A stretch of 37,863 nt of DNA from an uncultured Dialister sp. (GTDB lineage Bacteria > Bacillota > Negativicutes > Veillonellales > Dialisteraceae): the NCBI GenBank assembly GCA_900543165.1, contig UQQQ01000016.1, positions 1 through 37,863 on the forward strand, given 5' to 3'. The translations under genes and the position numbers were made by a program. The notes below the pieces were generated by a model. That model had not been told where the DNA came from. It saw only the letters and a list, made by a program, of their open reading frames with translations, and did no database searches. This document shows positions 6,639-14,667 of this stretch, piece after piece; within the stretch, counting starts at the first letter, position 1, and each line of letters opens with the position of its first letter.

Positions 6639-8305
6639 CAGAAGAGCCCCGTGATATTTCCTTCTTCATCCACATCAATCTTCTCCGCAGCCGGACGGCG
6701 GGGAAGACCCGGCATGGTCATGACCTTGCCGGTCAGGATGACTACAAAGCCAGCGCCTGCAGCAATGCGTGCTTCTCTGACATGAAGCGTGAAGCCCTCC
6801 GGTGCACCAAGCTTGGTCGGGTCATCGCTGAAGGAAGCCGGAGTCTTTGCGATGCAGACCGGGACATGGGCAAATCCCATCTCTTCGATGTGCTTCAGTT
6901 CCTTGGCAGCCGCCAGATCGTATGCGACATCCGCTGCGCCGTAGATTTCTTTCGCAATGGTTTCGATCTTGTCTTTCAGGCTGCCTTCCAGATCGTAGAG
7001 GGTGTGATAGTTGGAGCCCTGTTCGATGGCAGAGAGGACTTTTTCTCCCAGCTCCAGACCACCCTTGCCGCCTTCTGTGAATACATTGGACTCTGCCACG
7101 GCGACGCCGACTTTCTGGCAGGCATCTTCGATGACCTTCTTCTCTTCTGCGGTATCAGAGGGGAACATGTTCAGCGCAACAACGATCGGCAGGCCAAATT
7201 TCTTCAAGTTGGAAATATGGCGCAGGAGGTTCGGCAAGCCTCTCTTGACTGCTTCCGGATCGGATTCTGTGAGTTCATTCTTCGCTTTGCCGCCATTCAT
7301 CTTGAGCGCACGGATGGTCGCAACGAGAACCGCCGCGTCCGGCTTCAGACCGGCAAAACGGCACTTGATGTCAAGGAACTTTTCAGCGCCGAGATCGGCA
7401 CCGAAGCCTGCTTCCGTGATGACATAGTCGGCGAGGTGCAGCGCCGTCTTCGTCGCAAGGACAGAGTTGCAGCCATGCGCGATATTTGCAAATGGGCCGC
7501 CGTGGATGAAGGCAGGAACATGCTCAAGCGTCTGCACAAGGTTTGGCTTCAGTGCATCCTTCATAAGAGCCGCCATCGCGCCTTCCGCATGGATGTCGCC
7601 CGCAGTGACAGGGGCATTGTCATAGGTATAGCCGACGATGATCTTGGAGAAGCGTTCCTTCATGTCGCTGATAGAATGAGCCAGACAGAGGATCGCCATG
7701 ACCTCCGATGCGACGGTGATATCGAAACCGCTTTCTCTCGGTACGCCATTCGGATGACCGCCGAGGCCGACGACGATGTGACGGAGCACGCGGTCATTCA
7801 TATCCATGACACGGTTCCAAACGACGCGGCGCGGATCGATGCCGAGTACATTCCCCTGCTGGATGTGGTTATCCACCATGGCAGCGAGAAGATTGTGTGC
7901 AGCGGTGATCGCATGGAGATCGCCCGTGAAATGAAGATTGATATCTTCCATCGGGACGACCTGAGAATAGCCGCCGCCGGCAGCACCGCCCTTGATGCCC
8001 ATGCATGGACCGAGGGATGGTTCACGAAGGCAGATCATCGTCTTCTTGCCGAGCTGAGAAAGAGCCTGTCCAAGGCCGACTGTCGTCGTAGTCTTGCCTT
8101 CACCAGCCGGTGTCGGAGAGATCGCCGTCACAAGGATCAGCTTGCCATTCGGTTTTTCTTCCAGCTCTCTGGTGAATTTCAGAGAGACCTTCGCTTTGTA
8201 ATGGCCGTAGTTTTCCAGTTCCTTTGCCGGGATGCCGATGCTTTCACCGATTTCAGTGATCGGCTTCATTTCAGCTTTCTGTGCAATTTCGATATCGCTT
8301 AACAT
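6638..8305 (-). CDS. fhs: Formate-tetrahydrofolate ligase
   Basis: This enzyme makes 10-formyl-THF from formate, THF and ATP. It is 555 residues, as is normal. The P-loop-like PTPAGEGKTTTT is at about residues 66-77, followed by LREPSLGPCMGIKGGAAGGG and FTGDLHAITAAHNL, all strongly conserved in the family. The C-terminal MPGLPRRPAAEKIDVD is also typical. AAAGGAG lies 7 bases before the ATG. It is the first gene of an fhs-folD operon whose leader contains a ZTP riboswitch; this gene family is a known target of that riboswitch class. Confidence 0.98.
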   Translation of the reverse strand: MLSDIEIAQKAEMKPITEIGESIGIPAKELENYGHYKAKVSLKFTRELEEKPNGKLILVTAISPTPAGEGKTTTTVGLGQALSQLGKKTMICLREPSLGPCMGIKGGAAGGGYSQVVPMEDINLHFTGDLHAITAAHNLLAAMVDNHIQQGNVLGIDPRRVVWNRVMDMNDRVLRHIVVGLGGHPNGVPRESGFDITVASEVMAILCLAHSISDMKERFSKIIVGYTYDNAPVTAGDIHAEGAMAALMKDALKPNLVQTLEHVPAFIHGGPFANIAHGCNSVLATKTALHLADYVITEAGFGADLGAEKFLDIKCRFAGLKPDAAVLVATIRALKMNGGKAKNELTESDPEAVKRGLPNLLRHISNLKKFGLPIVVALNMFPSDTAEEKKVIEDACQKVGVAVAESNVFTEGGKGGLELGEKVLSAIEQGSNYHTLYDLEGSLKDKIETIAKEIYGAADVAYDLAAAKELKHIEEMGFAHVPVCIAKTPASFSDDPTKLGAPEGFTLHVREARIAAGAGFVVILTGKVMTMPGLPRRPAAEKIDVDEEGNITGLF

Positions 8306-8355
8306 GTGGATCTCCTTTCAAAAAAAGACATGCTCTCACAATGGCTTTCCATTTC

Positions 8356-8364
8356 ATTATAGCA
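8356..8364 (-). promoter_or_regulatory. Possible internal promoter between riboswitch and fhs
   Basis: The minus strand reads TGCTATAAT, a perfect -10 with TGn extension, 50 bases before fhs and downstream of the riboswitch terminator. If active, it would give riboswitch-independent basal expression. No -35 element is evident. Confidence 0.4.
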
Positions 8365-8414
8365 TAGGTGGGTGGGGCGTGTGCCGGGGATGGCAGCACT
8401 GATTTTTTCTAAAC

Positions 8415-8449
8415 AAAAACCGTCTGAGCAGAAGTTCTGCCCAGACGGT
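8415..8449 (-). terminator. Intrinsic terminator of the ZTP riboswitch
   Basis: ACCGTCTG pairs with CAGACGGT, extended by GCAGAA/TTCTGC with one internal mismatch, and TTTTTG follows on the minus strand. The 5' arm contains the aptamer's CCGTCTGGGC strand, so the two structures are mutually exclusive. Confidence 0.85.
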
Positions 8450-8522
8450 CGGCGTTTCAGATAGTACAGTACCCGTGGTCATTTCCACTTTGCTCCGTCA
8501 GTCCTGCCCCATCTCCATGTTG
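8415..8522 (-). ncRNA. ZTP (pfl-type) riboswitch controlling fhs-folD
   Basis: Read on the minus strand, the leader contains GGACTGACGG, then GTGGAAATGACCACGGG, then GCCGACCGTCTGGGC. These match the order and sequence of the conserved ZTP/pfl motif: the GACUG-CG strand, the GUGGAA-CCAC hairpin with GGG, and the CCGCCUGGGC-like 3' hairpin strand. The 3' conserved strand is also part of an intrinsic terminator (8415-8449), the usual expression platform: ligand binding would favour the aptamer over the terminator. Known targets of this class include fhs and folD, which are the genes immediately downstream. The call is from memory of the consensus, without a covariance-model score. Confidence 0.87.
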
Positions 8523-8529
8523 TATCCCT

Positions 8530-8558
8530 AGCCTACCATGGCTTCATAGCTATGTCAA
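8530..8558 (-). promoter_or_regulatory. Promoter of the riboswitch leader
   Basis: On the minus strand a perfect TTGACA (8553-8558) is separated by 17 bases from TAGGCT (8530-8535). Transcription would start about 10 bases before the aptamer. The -10 is a weak match but the -35 and spacing are ideal. Confidence 0.6.
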
Positions 8559-8608
8559 TGGTACATTTTAGGGAAACACGGATGTAAAAAGGCGTTCCTC
8601 ACAAAGAT

Positions 8609-8642
8609 ATTGAGTCACCAGTCACCACTCACCAGTCACTAG
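8609..8642. repeat. GTGACTGG-type minisatellite at the 3' end of the PBP gene
   Basis: On the minus strand this reads CTAGTGACTGGTGAGTGG and TGACTGGTGACTC. It begins about five bases after the PBP stop codon. The same unit abuts the stop codons of the CCA enzyme, ftsK and rarA. Confidence 0.7.
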
Positions 8643-8646
8643 AGCT

Positions 8647-10611
8647 TCATTCACTGCAATGCACCCACACGGTATCTCCCTTTTTCACATAGATGCCTGC
8701 ACCGGGGCTCTGCTTATCCACGAAGCCGCTTCCTTCCGGTGCAAAGCCCAGACCGGCTTTGGTGAGCCATTCCCCCGTGTCTCGCATGGACCAGCCGTAG
8801 AAACTGGGCAGACGGAATTCCATCTCCGCTTCAGAGGGCAGCTTCGGCTTATGCGTCTCAATCGATGGAGTAACGGGTTTAGCATGGTTCTCACTGTCTT
8901 CGATCGTCGGGACAGCCAGGTAGCGCATGATCTGGGTCATGGCTTCTTTGAAAACCGGAGCCGCGACCTGCCCGCCATAGTATGTCCCCATCGGCGTATC
9001 CAGGACGACGAGACAGATGGCTCTCGGATTCTCCGTCGGCCCGAAGCCGCAGAAGGAAGCAATGTACTGGTTCTTGAGATAGCCGCCATGCTCCGCATCG
9101 ATCTTCTGCGCGGTACCTGTCTTGCCTGCCATATGATAGCCAGGCACCTGCGCATTGCTGCCGCCGCCTTCAGAGACTTCCTTCTCCATCATATCCTTTA
9201 CTTCACTCGCGACCGCTTCCGTGATCGGCTGCCCGCTCACTTCCTTTTCCGTGACTTTATAGTCACTGCCATCGGGATTTTTGATCGAAGCGATGATATG
9301 GGGCTTCACCATCTTCCCGCCATTGGCAAGAGCACTGTAGGCCTGCACCATCTGAAGCGGCGTGACGGCGATGCCCTGCCCGATAGACATGGTCGCAACA
9401 TCAATGGGCCGCATGTTTTTCGGATCAAAGAGAAGCCCCGCGCCTTCTCCCGGAAGCTCGATCCCCGTCGGCCGTCCGAATCCGAATCGCTTCGCATAGT
9501 CGGTCATCGTCTCACCGCCGGTCAAAAGGCCGACATGTGCAAAACCCGTATTGATCGACCACTTGATGATATCGACAAGGCGCACATCTCCGTAAGATTC
9601 TTCATTCCAGTTCTTGATGGGATGACCGGATGCCCAGACCACCCCCGGGTCATGCCAGACACGCTTCGTATCGTAGGTCCCGGCAGAGAGTGCCGTCGCC
9701 GCGATGATCGGCTTGAAGGTAGAGCCCGGTTCATAAATATCGACAACGGCTCGATTCTTGAACTGCCGCTCATCCGCTTTTTCGAAATGATTCGGATCAT
9801 AGGACGGCTGATTTCCCAATGCCAGAATATCTCCCGTCTTCGGATCCATGACGATGATGATGCCGCCCATCGCATGGGTCGTCTTCATCGCACGGTCAAG
9901 CGCACGTTCCGCATAAAACTGAATATTCTGATCAATGGTCAGGTACACGGAGCGTTCCTTCTCCGCCTTGAACGGAGTAAGCACTGACTTCAGGATCGGA
10001 TTTCCTCTGGCATCCGTCAGGATCCGCTGCTTATTCGAGCCGCCGCGGATGAGACTGTCAAGCGACATTTCAAGACCGTCGAGCCCCTTGTCATCCATCC
10101 CGACAAAGCCGAGAACATTCGCCGCCATGGAGCCATTCGGATAGAAGCGCCGGCTTTCATCCACGAAACTCAGGCCTTTCCATTTCCTTTCCTGAATGAG
10201 AGCCTTGACCTTGTCCGAGTCTTCCGGATCCATCGTGCGCTCCAGCCATACGAAGCTCGTATCTCGCGAGAGTCGTTCCTCGATGTCTTTCTCTTTTTTG
10301 TGCAGAATCGGTGCCAGCTCCTTCGCCGCTTCTTTCGGAGAGACATTCAGCATTCCCGGGTCGCCATAGAGAGACTTCACCATGATGGAAAAAGCCATTT
10401 CCTTCCCATTCCTGTCATAGATCGTACCGCGCGGTGAGTAAAGCGTCTGGATACCCGCCGTCTGATCCATCGCCATCTCTTCATAGCGGCTGCCTTCGAT
10501 GACCTGCACCCAGAAAAGACGCAGCACAAGAAGAGCCACCAAAACAATGATGGCTTTCGAGAATGCGACGCTTCTCATGCGCATTTTATTTCTGGGCTGT
10601 CCCTGGTTCAT
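8647..10611 (-). CDS. Class B penicillin-binding protein (FtsI/SpoVD type) with PASTA domain
   Basis: This peptidoglycan DD-transpeptidase of 654 residues is anchored by one N-terminal membrane helix (about residues 15-35, after a basic start). A dimerisation domain follows (about 50-220), then the transpeptidase domain. Its motifs are SxxK in GSTFKPI at about 297, SxN in SINTGF at about 350, and KTG in KTGTAQ at about 495. A single C-terminal PASTA domain (about 590-654) is seen, as in SpoVD-type proteins. AAAGGAG lies 5 bases before the ATG. It stands alone, not beside mraW/ftsL/murE as ftsI usually does, so it could be an additional septal or elongation PBP; I cannot tell which. Confidence 0.92.
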   Translation of the reverse strand: MNQGQPRNKMRMRSVAFSKAIIVLVALLVLRLFWVQVIEGSRYEEMAMDQTAGIQTLYSPRGTIYDRNGKEMAFSIMVKSLYGDPGMLNVSPKEAAKELAPILHKKEKDIEERLSRDTSFVWLERTMDPEDSDKVKALIQERKWKGLSFVDESRRFYPNGSMAANVLGFVGMDDKGLDGLEMSLDSLIRGGSNKQRILTDARGNPILKSVLTPFKAEKERSVYLTIDQNIQFYAERALDRAMKTTHAMGGIIIVMDPKTGDILALGNQPSYDPNHFEKADERQFKNRAVVDIYEPGSTFKPIIAATALSAGTYDTKRVWHDPGVVWASGHPIKNWNEESYGDVRLVDIIKWSINTGFAHVGLLTGGETMTDYAKRFGFGRPTGIELPGEGAGLLFDPKNMRPIDVATMSIGQGIAVTPLQMVQAYSALANGGKMVKPHIIASIKNPDGSDYKVTEKEVSGQPITEAVASEVKDMMEKEVSEGGGSNAQVPGYHMAGKTGTAQKIDAEHGGYLKNQYIASFCGFGPTENPRAICLVVLDTPMGTYYGGQVAAPVFKEAMTQIMRYLAVPTIEDSENHAKPVTPSIETHKPKLPSEAEMEFRLPSFYGWSMRDTGEWLTKAGLGFAPEGSGFVDKQSPGAGIYVKKGDTVWVHCSE

Positions 10612-10982
10612 GCGAGCTCCTTTCGTGAAATGGGGCGAATGGGGTCAATGGGGTCAATGGGGTCAATGGGGTCTACGGGTTCAAGCGGTTCAAAGGGGTT
10701 GGTGCGGCGCATTTCGTCATCCTGAGCGGAGAAAAACGTCGTATATTAGAAAATGGATTATCTGAAATATGAGAACTGAGTCGAAGGATCTAAGCGCCGC
10801 GGAGTATAAATAGGGCGATGCCCGAAAAGTTCCTAGAGAGCAGGTTTCCCGTTTGGGCTTTCCTATCACCGACCGATGAACCACGAATGACAAAGATTTC
10901 TCGGCAACGCTTTCAATGACGATGCGAGAGAGTCTGATATCTACCCGTCTCCCAATCCCCAGTCACTAGTCACCAGTCCCTT
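10612..10982. other. Gene-free gap made of repeats
   Basis: This 371-bp gap between the PBP and CCA genes contains, in order: a 9-bp tandem (10634-10669); GTTCAAGCGGTTCAAAGG; GTCATCCTGAGCGG with GAGTCGAAGGATCT (10713-10790); the GCGCCGC / GGGCGATGCCC fragment of family A (10793-10822); and a GTGACTR-type tandem (10958-10979) ending at the CCA stop. I see no gene and no convincing promoter. Confidence 0.7.
10634..10669. repeat. 9-bp tandem repeat, four copies
   Basis: AATGGGGTC is repeated four times without change, directly upstream of the PBP ribosome-binding site region. Copy number is likely to vary between strains. Confidence 0.9.
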
Positions 10983-12479
10983 CTAATCCCTATGTCTTTT
11001 CGCAAATCGCAGTGCTGCCTCGTGAAGTGCCTCTTCCGTATTATCCAGATTGCCATTCTGCACGCGGAAAAGCAGATTCTTCATTCCCTCTGCCACATGC
11101 GGAGCAAGAAGAGCAGGTACATCCTTCGGATAGTTGAGCTCCCTGCAGGTGACAGGCATACGTCGCGAGAGCTCTGCCATGTATTCACCGAAGGCTTCGT
11201 GACCTTCTGTCGCAGAAAGAGGCCGTCCGCAGCCAATGATATCCGCCTTGCAAAGATCTTTGAGATGGAGAAAGCTCTCCGCCATTGCTTCGGAAGAAGA
11301 GAATACATGGTCTCTTGCGAGCTGGCGTACCCATTTCTCCGCATCCGCTTCCGGTGAATTGGCAAAAAAATGAAAACGCATATGATTCTCCACCAGCCAG
11401 ACCACTTCTTCCGTGAAAGCAGGAGACCGGCGCCAGCGCGTAAGGATGTCCCTTGCCATCTCTGCTCCCTTCTTATCATGACCATAGTCCGTGAGCCGGC
11501 CTTTCCGTATCGCGCGGATCCCCGGCATCCCCTTGGCTACATCATGCAGCAGCACTGCCCAGCGCAAAAGCAGCTCCGGGCTCGCTGCCTCAAGCACGGC
11601 GAGTGTATGATACCACGCATCATACTTATGAAATTCTTTTTGCTGCGGCAGCCCCACCAGATGAGAAAGCTCTGGCAGGATGGGGACTTCCGTATAGGCT
11701 CCCTTTTCCTTGATGCGGCAGGAGCAGCGAGCGAGACTGCTTCGTACCAAGAGGTCCATACCGCGAGCGGCATGCTTCGAAACGAGCAGCCGGTCCACCT
11801 CTTGGCGCACACGTTCAAGCGACAGCCCCGAGACCCGCGGGAAAGCACTCTCCATCCCCTCTACCAGCGAGCTGTCAGCCGTGAAGTCGAGCTGCGCCAC
11901 AAACCGGCAGGCGCGAAACAGGCGCAGCGCATCCTCGGAGAAACGCTCTCCTGCATCCCCTACCGTCCGAAGGCGTTTCCCTGCGATATCGGAAAGGCCG
12001 TCAAACGCATCATAAAGCCGTCCGCTGCGATCCATCGCCATGGCATTCACGGTGAAATCACGGCGCATGAGATCCTCTTTCAGCGTCCCGGCAAAGGATA
12101 CCTCGCTCGGCCGATGTGCATCGCTTCCATAGCTTTCGCTGCGGAATGTCGTCACTTCATAATTTTCACCGCCTATGGCAATGATGACCGTCCCGAACCG
12201 GCGTCCGCCGCCATCGATCGCTTTCCAACCATGCAAAGCAGCGATAGAGAGCATTTCCTCCGGACGCGCCGACGTGGTGATATCCCAGTCGTGCGGCGCC
12301 TTTCCCATCGCAAGATCACGGACGCACCCGCCAACGATATAGCCCTCTTTCCCCGCTTCTTCGATCGCGCCAAGAATCTGCCGTGCCCCCTCATCGATCG
12401 CTTGCCCCCGCTCATCACAAGAGCAGGCAGCAAAAGAGTTCTTCGCAAAGCAGGAGGAAATCTGACTCCACAGTCCCAC
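10983..12479 (-). CDS. cca: CCA-adding enzyme / tRNA nucleotidyltransferase with HD domain
   Basis: This protein adds or repairs the 3' CCA of tRNAs, or is a related poly(A) polymerase family member. It has 498 residues. The class II nucleotidyltransferase head has GYIVGGCVRDLAMG at about 46-59 and the metal-binding DWDITT just after. RRDFTVNAMAMD and the RLFRACRFVAQL region are also typical. A C-terminal HD domain (RWAVLLHDVAKG) explains the length beyond HD-less enzymes. The start is a GTG with GAAGGTG 5 bases upstream. The first about 40 residues precede the conserved region, so a later start cannot be excluded. CCA versus A-only specificity is not decided here. Confidence 0.9.
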   Translation of the reverse strand: MGLWSQISSCFAKNSFAACSCDERGQAIDEGARQILGAIEEAGKEGYIVGGCVRDLAMGKAPHDWDITTSARPEEMLSIAALHGWKAIDGGGRRFGTVIIAIGGENYEVTTFRSESYGSDAHRPSEVSFAGTLKEDLMRRDFTVNAMAMDRSGRLYDAFDGLSDIAGKRLRTVGDAGERFSEDALRLFRACRFVAQLDFTADSSLVEGMESAFPRVSGLSLERVRQEVDRLLVSKHAARGMDLLVRSSLARCSCRIKEKGAYTEVPILPELSHLVGLPQQKEFHKYDAWYHTLAVLEAASPELLLRWAVLLHDVAKGMPGIRAIRKGRLTDYGHDKKGAEMARDILTRWRRSPAFTEEVVWLVENHMRFHFFANSPEADAEKWVRQLARDHVFSSSEAMAESFLHLKDLCKADIIGCGRPLSATEGHEAFGEYMAELSRRMPVTCRELNYPKDVPALLAPHVAEGMKNLLFRVQNGNLDNTEEALHEAALRFAKRHRD

Positions 12480-12510
12480 GTTTTCACCTTCTTCTTCGTA
12501 GTCTTGATTT

Positions 12511-12669
12511 CAGGAAACACGGATTCAATCGTTGTCAGATTTTACTCTTTAATTTTTATGCATAGCAAGGAATAGGGGCGCGAATAGCGCGCTATTTAAG
12601 GAAGGTTATGACGAAGATATGTATAAAAATTCTTGTGGAATCTGACTCTGCGATTTAATCAGCATTTTC
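12511..12669. repeat. Long MITE-like inverted repeat element (family B)
   Basis: The left arm starts GGAAACACGGATTCAATCG and continues GTCAGATTTTAC, TTTTTATGCATAGC. The right arm, read in reverse complement, starts GAAAATGCTGATTAAATCG and continues GTCAGATTCC, TTTTTATACATATC. The arms therefore form an imperfect inverted repeat of about 54 bp around a GCGCGAATAGCGCGC palindrome. The right arm is nearly identical to 34731-34809 and 36349-36425. With the terminator at 12781 it fills most of the 326-bp gap upstream of cca. No transposase is encoded. Confidence 0.75.
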
Positions 12670-12780
12670 TTTATTATATACTCTATCGGGAAGAAGGGAA
12701 AGGGACGTTCGGAAGCAGGAATGAGCAAAGCCGTCAAAGCATTCTTTCATTCAAAAAAGCAGGCCGCCTCATAAGCAATC

Positions 12781-12805
12781 AAAAAGGATACCTTTCGGCA
12801 TCCTT
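12781..12805 (-). terminator. Intrinsic terminator after the TVP38-family gene
   Basis: On the minus strand AAGGATGCC, loop GAAA, GGTATCCTT then a T-run follows directly after the stop codon. The GAAA tetraloop and nine-pair stem make it a strong candidate. Confidence 0.85.
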
Positions 12806-13492
12806 CTATTCATCCTTATTCGAGTATTTTTTCTTATAGATTCGATGCGACACGCACCCGCCGATCACCAAGAGGAAAAGCAGGATGAAACGCATGCTGT
12901 GCTCCTGAAAATAAATGAGATCATGCCCCAAAACCACCTCGATCACGACCGAGGGGATCTTACCGATGAGCGTCGCCTTGAAATGTTCCTTCGAGGACAG
13001 CTTCGACACCACCGCGACCGCCGTGAAGAGAATATTCGGCGAATAGGGGATCGCCCGCGTAAGGATCATATGCTTCACGCTGCTATACTTATCGAGCTTC
13101 TCAAGCATATGCCGCTTCTCGATGAAACTTCTCGCTTCCTGCCTGAAGAAGATACGCCCGATATGAAAACTCAGCTCGATTCCCAAGACTTCCCCCAGCC
13201 AGGAGATCACCAATCCCGGAATCAGACCAAAAAGAGCTCCGTTCACTGTAAGAAAGGGGATCGTCGGGATCCCAAAGACATTACAGAAAATCAAAAGCCC
13301 AATACTCACCGCAAAGGCTCCATAGCCAAAAGAGGAGATATAATCACCTAAGCCATCAATATCCCCCGCCAGTGTCAGCTGAATCGTCTGGTCATAAAAC
13401 TCCGGGTAGTACGTCTTCATCACGAATACAGAGACCGCGGCCGCAATGACCAGGATCAGTACCCCGATGAATTTCTTATATTCATCTACCAT
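12806..13492 (-). CDS. TVP38/TMEM64 family (VTT-domain) membrane protein
   Basis: This 228-residue inner-membrane protein has about five or six hydrophobic segments, starting at residues 8-26. The family core is visible as GIPTIPFLTVNGALFGLIPG, then SWLGEVLGIELSFHIGRIFFR, and later LTRAIPYSPNILFTAVAVVSKLS, matching the VTT (DedA-like) domain with its G/P-rich re-entrant motifs. Such proteins are linked to lipid transport or membrane homeostasis, but the exact substrate here is unknown. It has its own promoter and terminator and is the last conserved gene before the TPS island. Confidence 0.85.
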   Translation of the reverse strand: MVDEYKKFIGVLILVIAAAVSVFVMKTYYPEFYDQTIQLTLAGDIDGLGDYISSFGYGAFAVSIGLLIFCNVFGIPTIPFLTVNGALFGLIPGLVISWLGEVLGIELSFHIGRIFFRQEARSFIEKRHMLEKLDKYSSVKHMILTRAIPYSPNILFTAVAVVSKLSSKEHFKATLIGKIPSVVIEVVLGHDLIYFQEHSMRFILLFLLVIGGCVSHRIYKKKYSNKDE

Positions 13493-13603
13493 GCCTCTAC
13501 CCTTTGGCCGCCCATAGATCCAGAAGCATCACAGCAGGGCAGCGTCGCGGCGATACATGTATATGAAGATTTCTAGAAATATTTTTTACAATTAGTCTTA
13601 TAC

Positions 13604-13633
13604 ATTATAATACATCACGCCGAAATATGCCAA
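13604..13633 (-). promoter_or_regulatory. Promoter of the TVP38-family gene
   Basis: On the minus strand TTGGCA (13628-13633) and TATAAT (13604-13609) are separated by 18 bases, about 110 bases before the start codon. The -35 box overlaps the left copy of the island-flanking direct repeat. Confidence 0.6.
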
Positions 13634-13650
13634 TGTAGATCACAAACTAT
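13630..13650 (+). repeat. Left copy of 21-bp direct repeat flanking the TPS island
   Basis: CCAATGTAGAT followed by CACAAACTAT matches 25297-25317 at 18 of 21 positions, in the same orientation. The two copies bracket the whole TPS/CDI region. It could be an integration or recombination footprint, or a shared regulatory site, since it overlaps the TVP38 promoter. Confidence 0.5.
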
Positions 13651-13739
13651 AATGAGCCCAATGTCAAGACCGCCGAAAAAATTTTTAAGCGTGTTTTTGA
13701 ATAAAGGTATAAATGGTGTTGTTTCTGGGCTTGATTGAT

Positions 13740-14273
13740 TTACCTCATACTCATATCCGGATGGTCTTTCAGGAAGGTGTCAAACATGGGCTGCAAGCCT
13801 TCCATAGTGGCTCCGGAGGCTGCACCGGACAGGATGCTGTTCAAAGAGTCTTTCCCCTTGGCAATGGTTTCATAGACTTCTGCGCCATAGAGTGCTTTTA
13901 GCTGTTTATCTCTAGCATTGGAAGCCTTCTTTGCATAATCAATGGTATCTGCTAGTATGTCAGCAATTCCACCATTAGCAGAGACAGTGAGTCCACTCTT
14001 CTTGTATTCGTGCTTTTCATCACTGTGGTATACATTGTCTTTGCTGGTGATGGTGACATTTTCACCGGTCATAGAAATGTCTTTTCCGGCCAGGATGTCA
14101 GAGGCAATCACATGGGTGCCGTGATGAGAAGAGATAGATACATTGCCCTGCAAGCTGCCTACGGTCGACGCTTTCTGTAAGGTATCTGCTTCTTGGTACT
14201 GGTCGTTTCTCTTTTCTTTGCCGATGGTAAAGCCCAGTCCGCTTCCCATGAGGCCGCTCTTTTTTACTTGTTT
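13740..14273 (-). pseudogene. Orphan chimeric fragment of a TpsA/CdiA C-terminal region, without toxin
   Basis: From KQVKKSGLMGSG on, this frame aligns with the full TpsA over the FHA-type repeat (GLGFTIG, KDNVYHS, EYKKSGLTVSA, ARDKQLKALYGAEVY). After KGKDS it jumps straight to SILSGAASGATMEG of the pre-toxin domain, omitting roughly 380 residues. It ends DHPDMSMR-stop, where TpsA continues REEVSRIFGY. It therefore has neither a start region nor a toxin domain. Homology begins within the stop codon of the preceding membrane gene: the frame is open back to 14324 only by chance. The DNA over 13758-13850 is nearly identical to 16842-16934. It is best read as a recombination remnant or a donor sequence for gene conversion. 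Confidence 0.8.
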
Positions 14274-14667
14274 ACAAATCCCAAAATAACACGACAAGAA
14301 AAATAAAATATATTGAACCTCCAATCGCCACCTTTCCTTTAAATCTGTCTATTTTTTCCTTTTTACTAGAGATAGACGCACTTTTAAGTAAATATATTCC
14401 TTGGCAAAGACTCGACAATGCTAAAAGAAGTATCTCATAACAAAATATGTGTTGGCTTTGTAGAAAATACTTTTTACTTATTATCATGATTCCACCAAAC
14501 AAAGCTAGTTCAAACCAGAATACCGATAGCAAAAAAATAGTAAAATACTTCATTTTCTGAGTATTTTTTACTATTTGATATTGTCTATAAGCAGCATAAA
14601 TTCCAGATAAAATCCCACACACTAAAATGCACCCTTCTATATATATATCAACAAAGATATTATTCAT
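14272..14667 (-). CDS. Small four-helix membrane protein, candidate immunity for the orphan toxin
   Basis: This is a 131-residue hydrophobic protein with about four predicted transmembrane helices (roughly residues 8-25, 38-60, 70-90 and 110-128) and basic loops. I do not recognise a family. The start at 14667 is chosen because AAGGAG lies 10 bases upstream and the ATG overlaps the toxin stop by 8 bases (ATGAATAA), a sign of coupling. Position directly after a toxin-like C-terminus, small size and AT-richness fit a CdiI-type immunity protein. A membrane location would be expected if the toxin acts on the inner membrane. The function is inferred from context only. Confidence 0.65.
   Translation of the reverse strand: MNNIFVDIYIEGCILVCGILSGIYAAYRQYQIVKNTQKMKYFTIFLLSVFWFELALFGGIMIISKKYFLQSQHIFCYEILLLALSSLCQGIYLLKSASISSKKEKIDRFKGKVAIGGSIYFIFLVVLFWDL

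Noticed and set aside
6632..8302. A 556-codon plus-strand open frame opposite fhs
   Set aside because: It mirrors fhs almost end to end, has no ribosome site or family motif, and is rich in His/Arg/Asp as expected of an antisense shadow of a conserved gene.
8659..9987. A 442-codon plus-strand open frame opposite the PBP gene
   Set aside because: Antisense shadow of a clear transpeptidase gene with all three active-site motifs.
11370..12575. A 401-codon plus-strand open frame opposite cca
   Set aside because: Antisense shadow; no family features.
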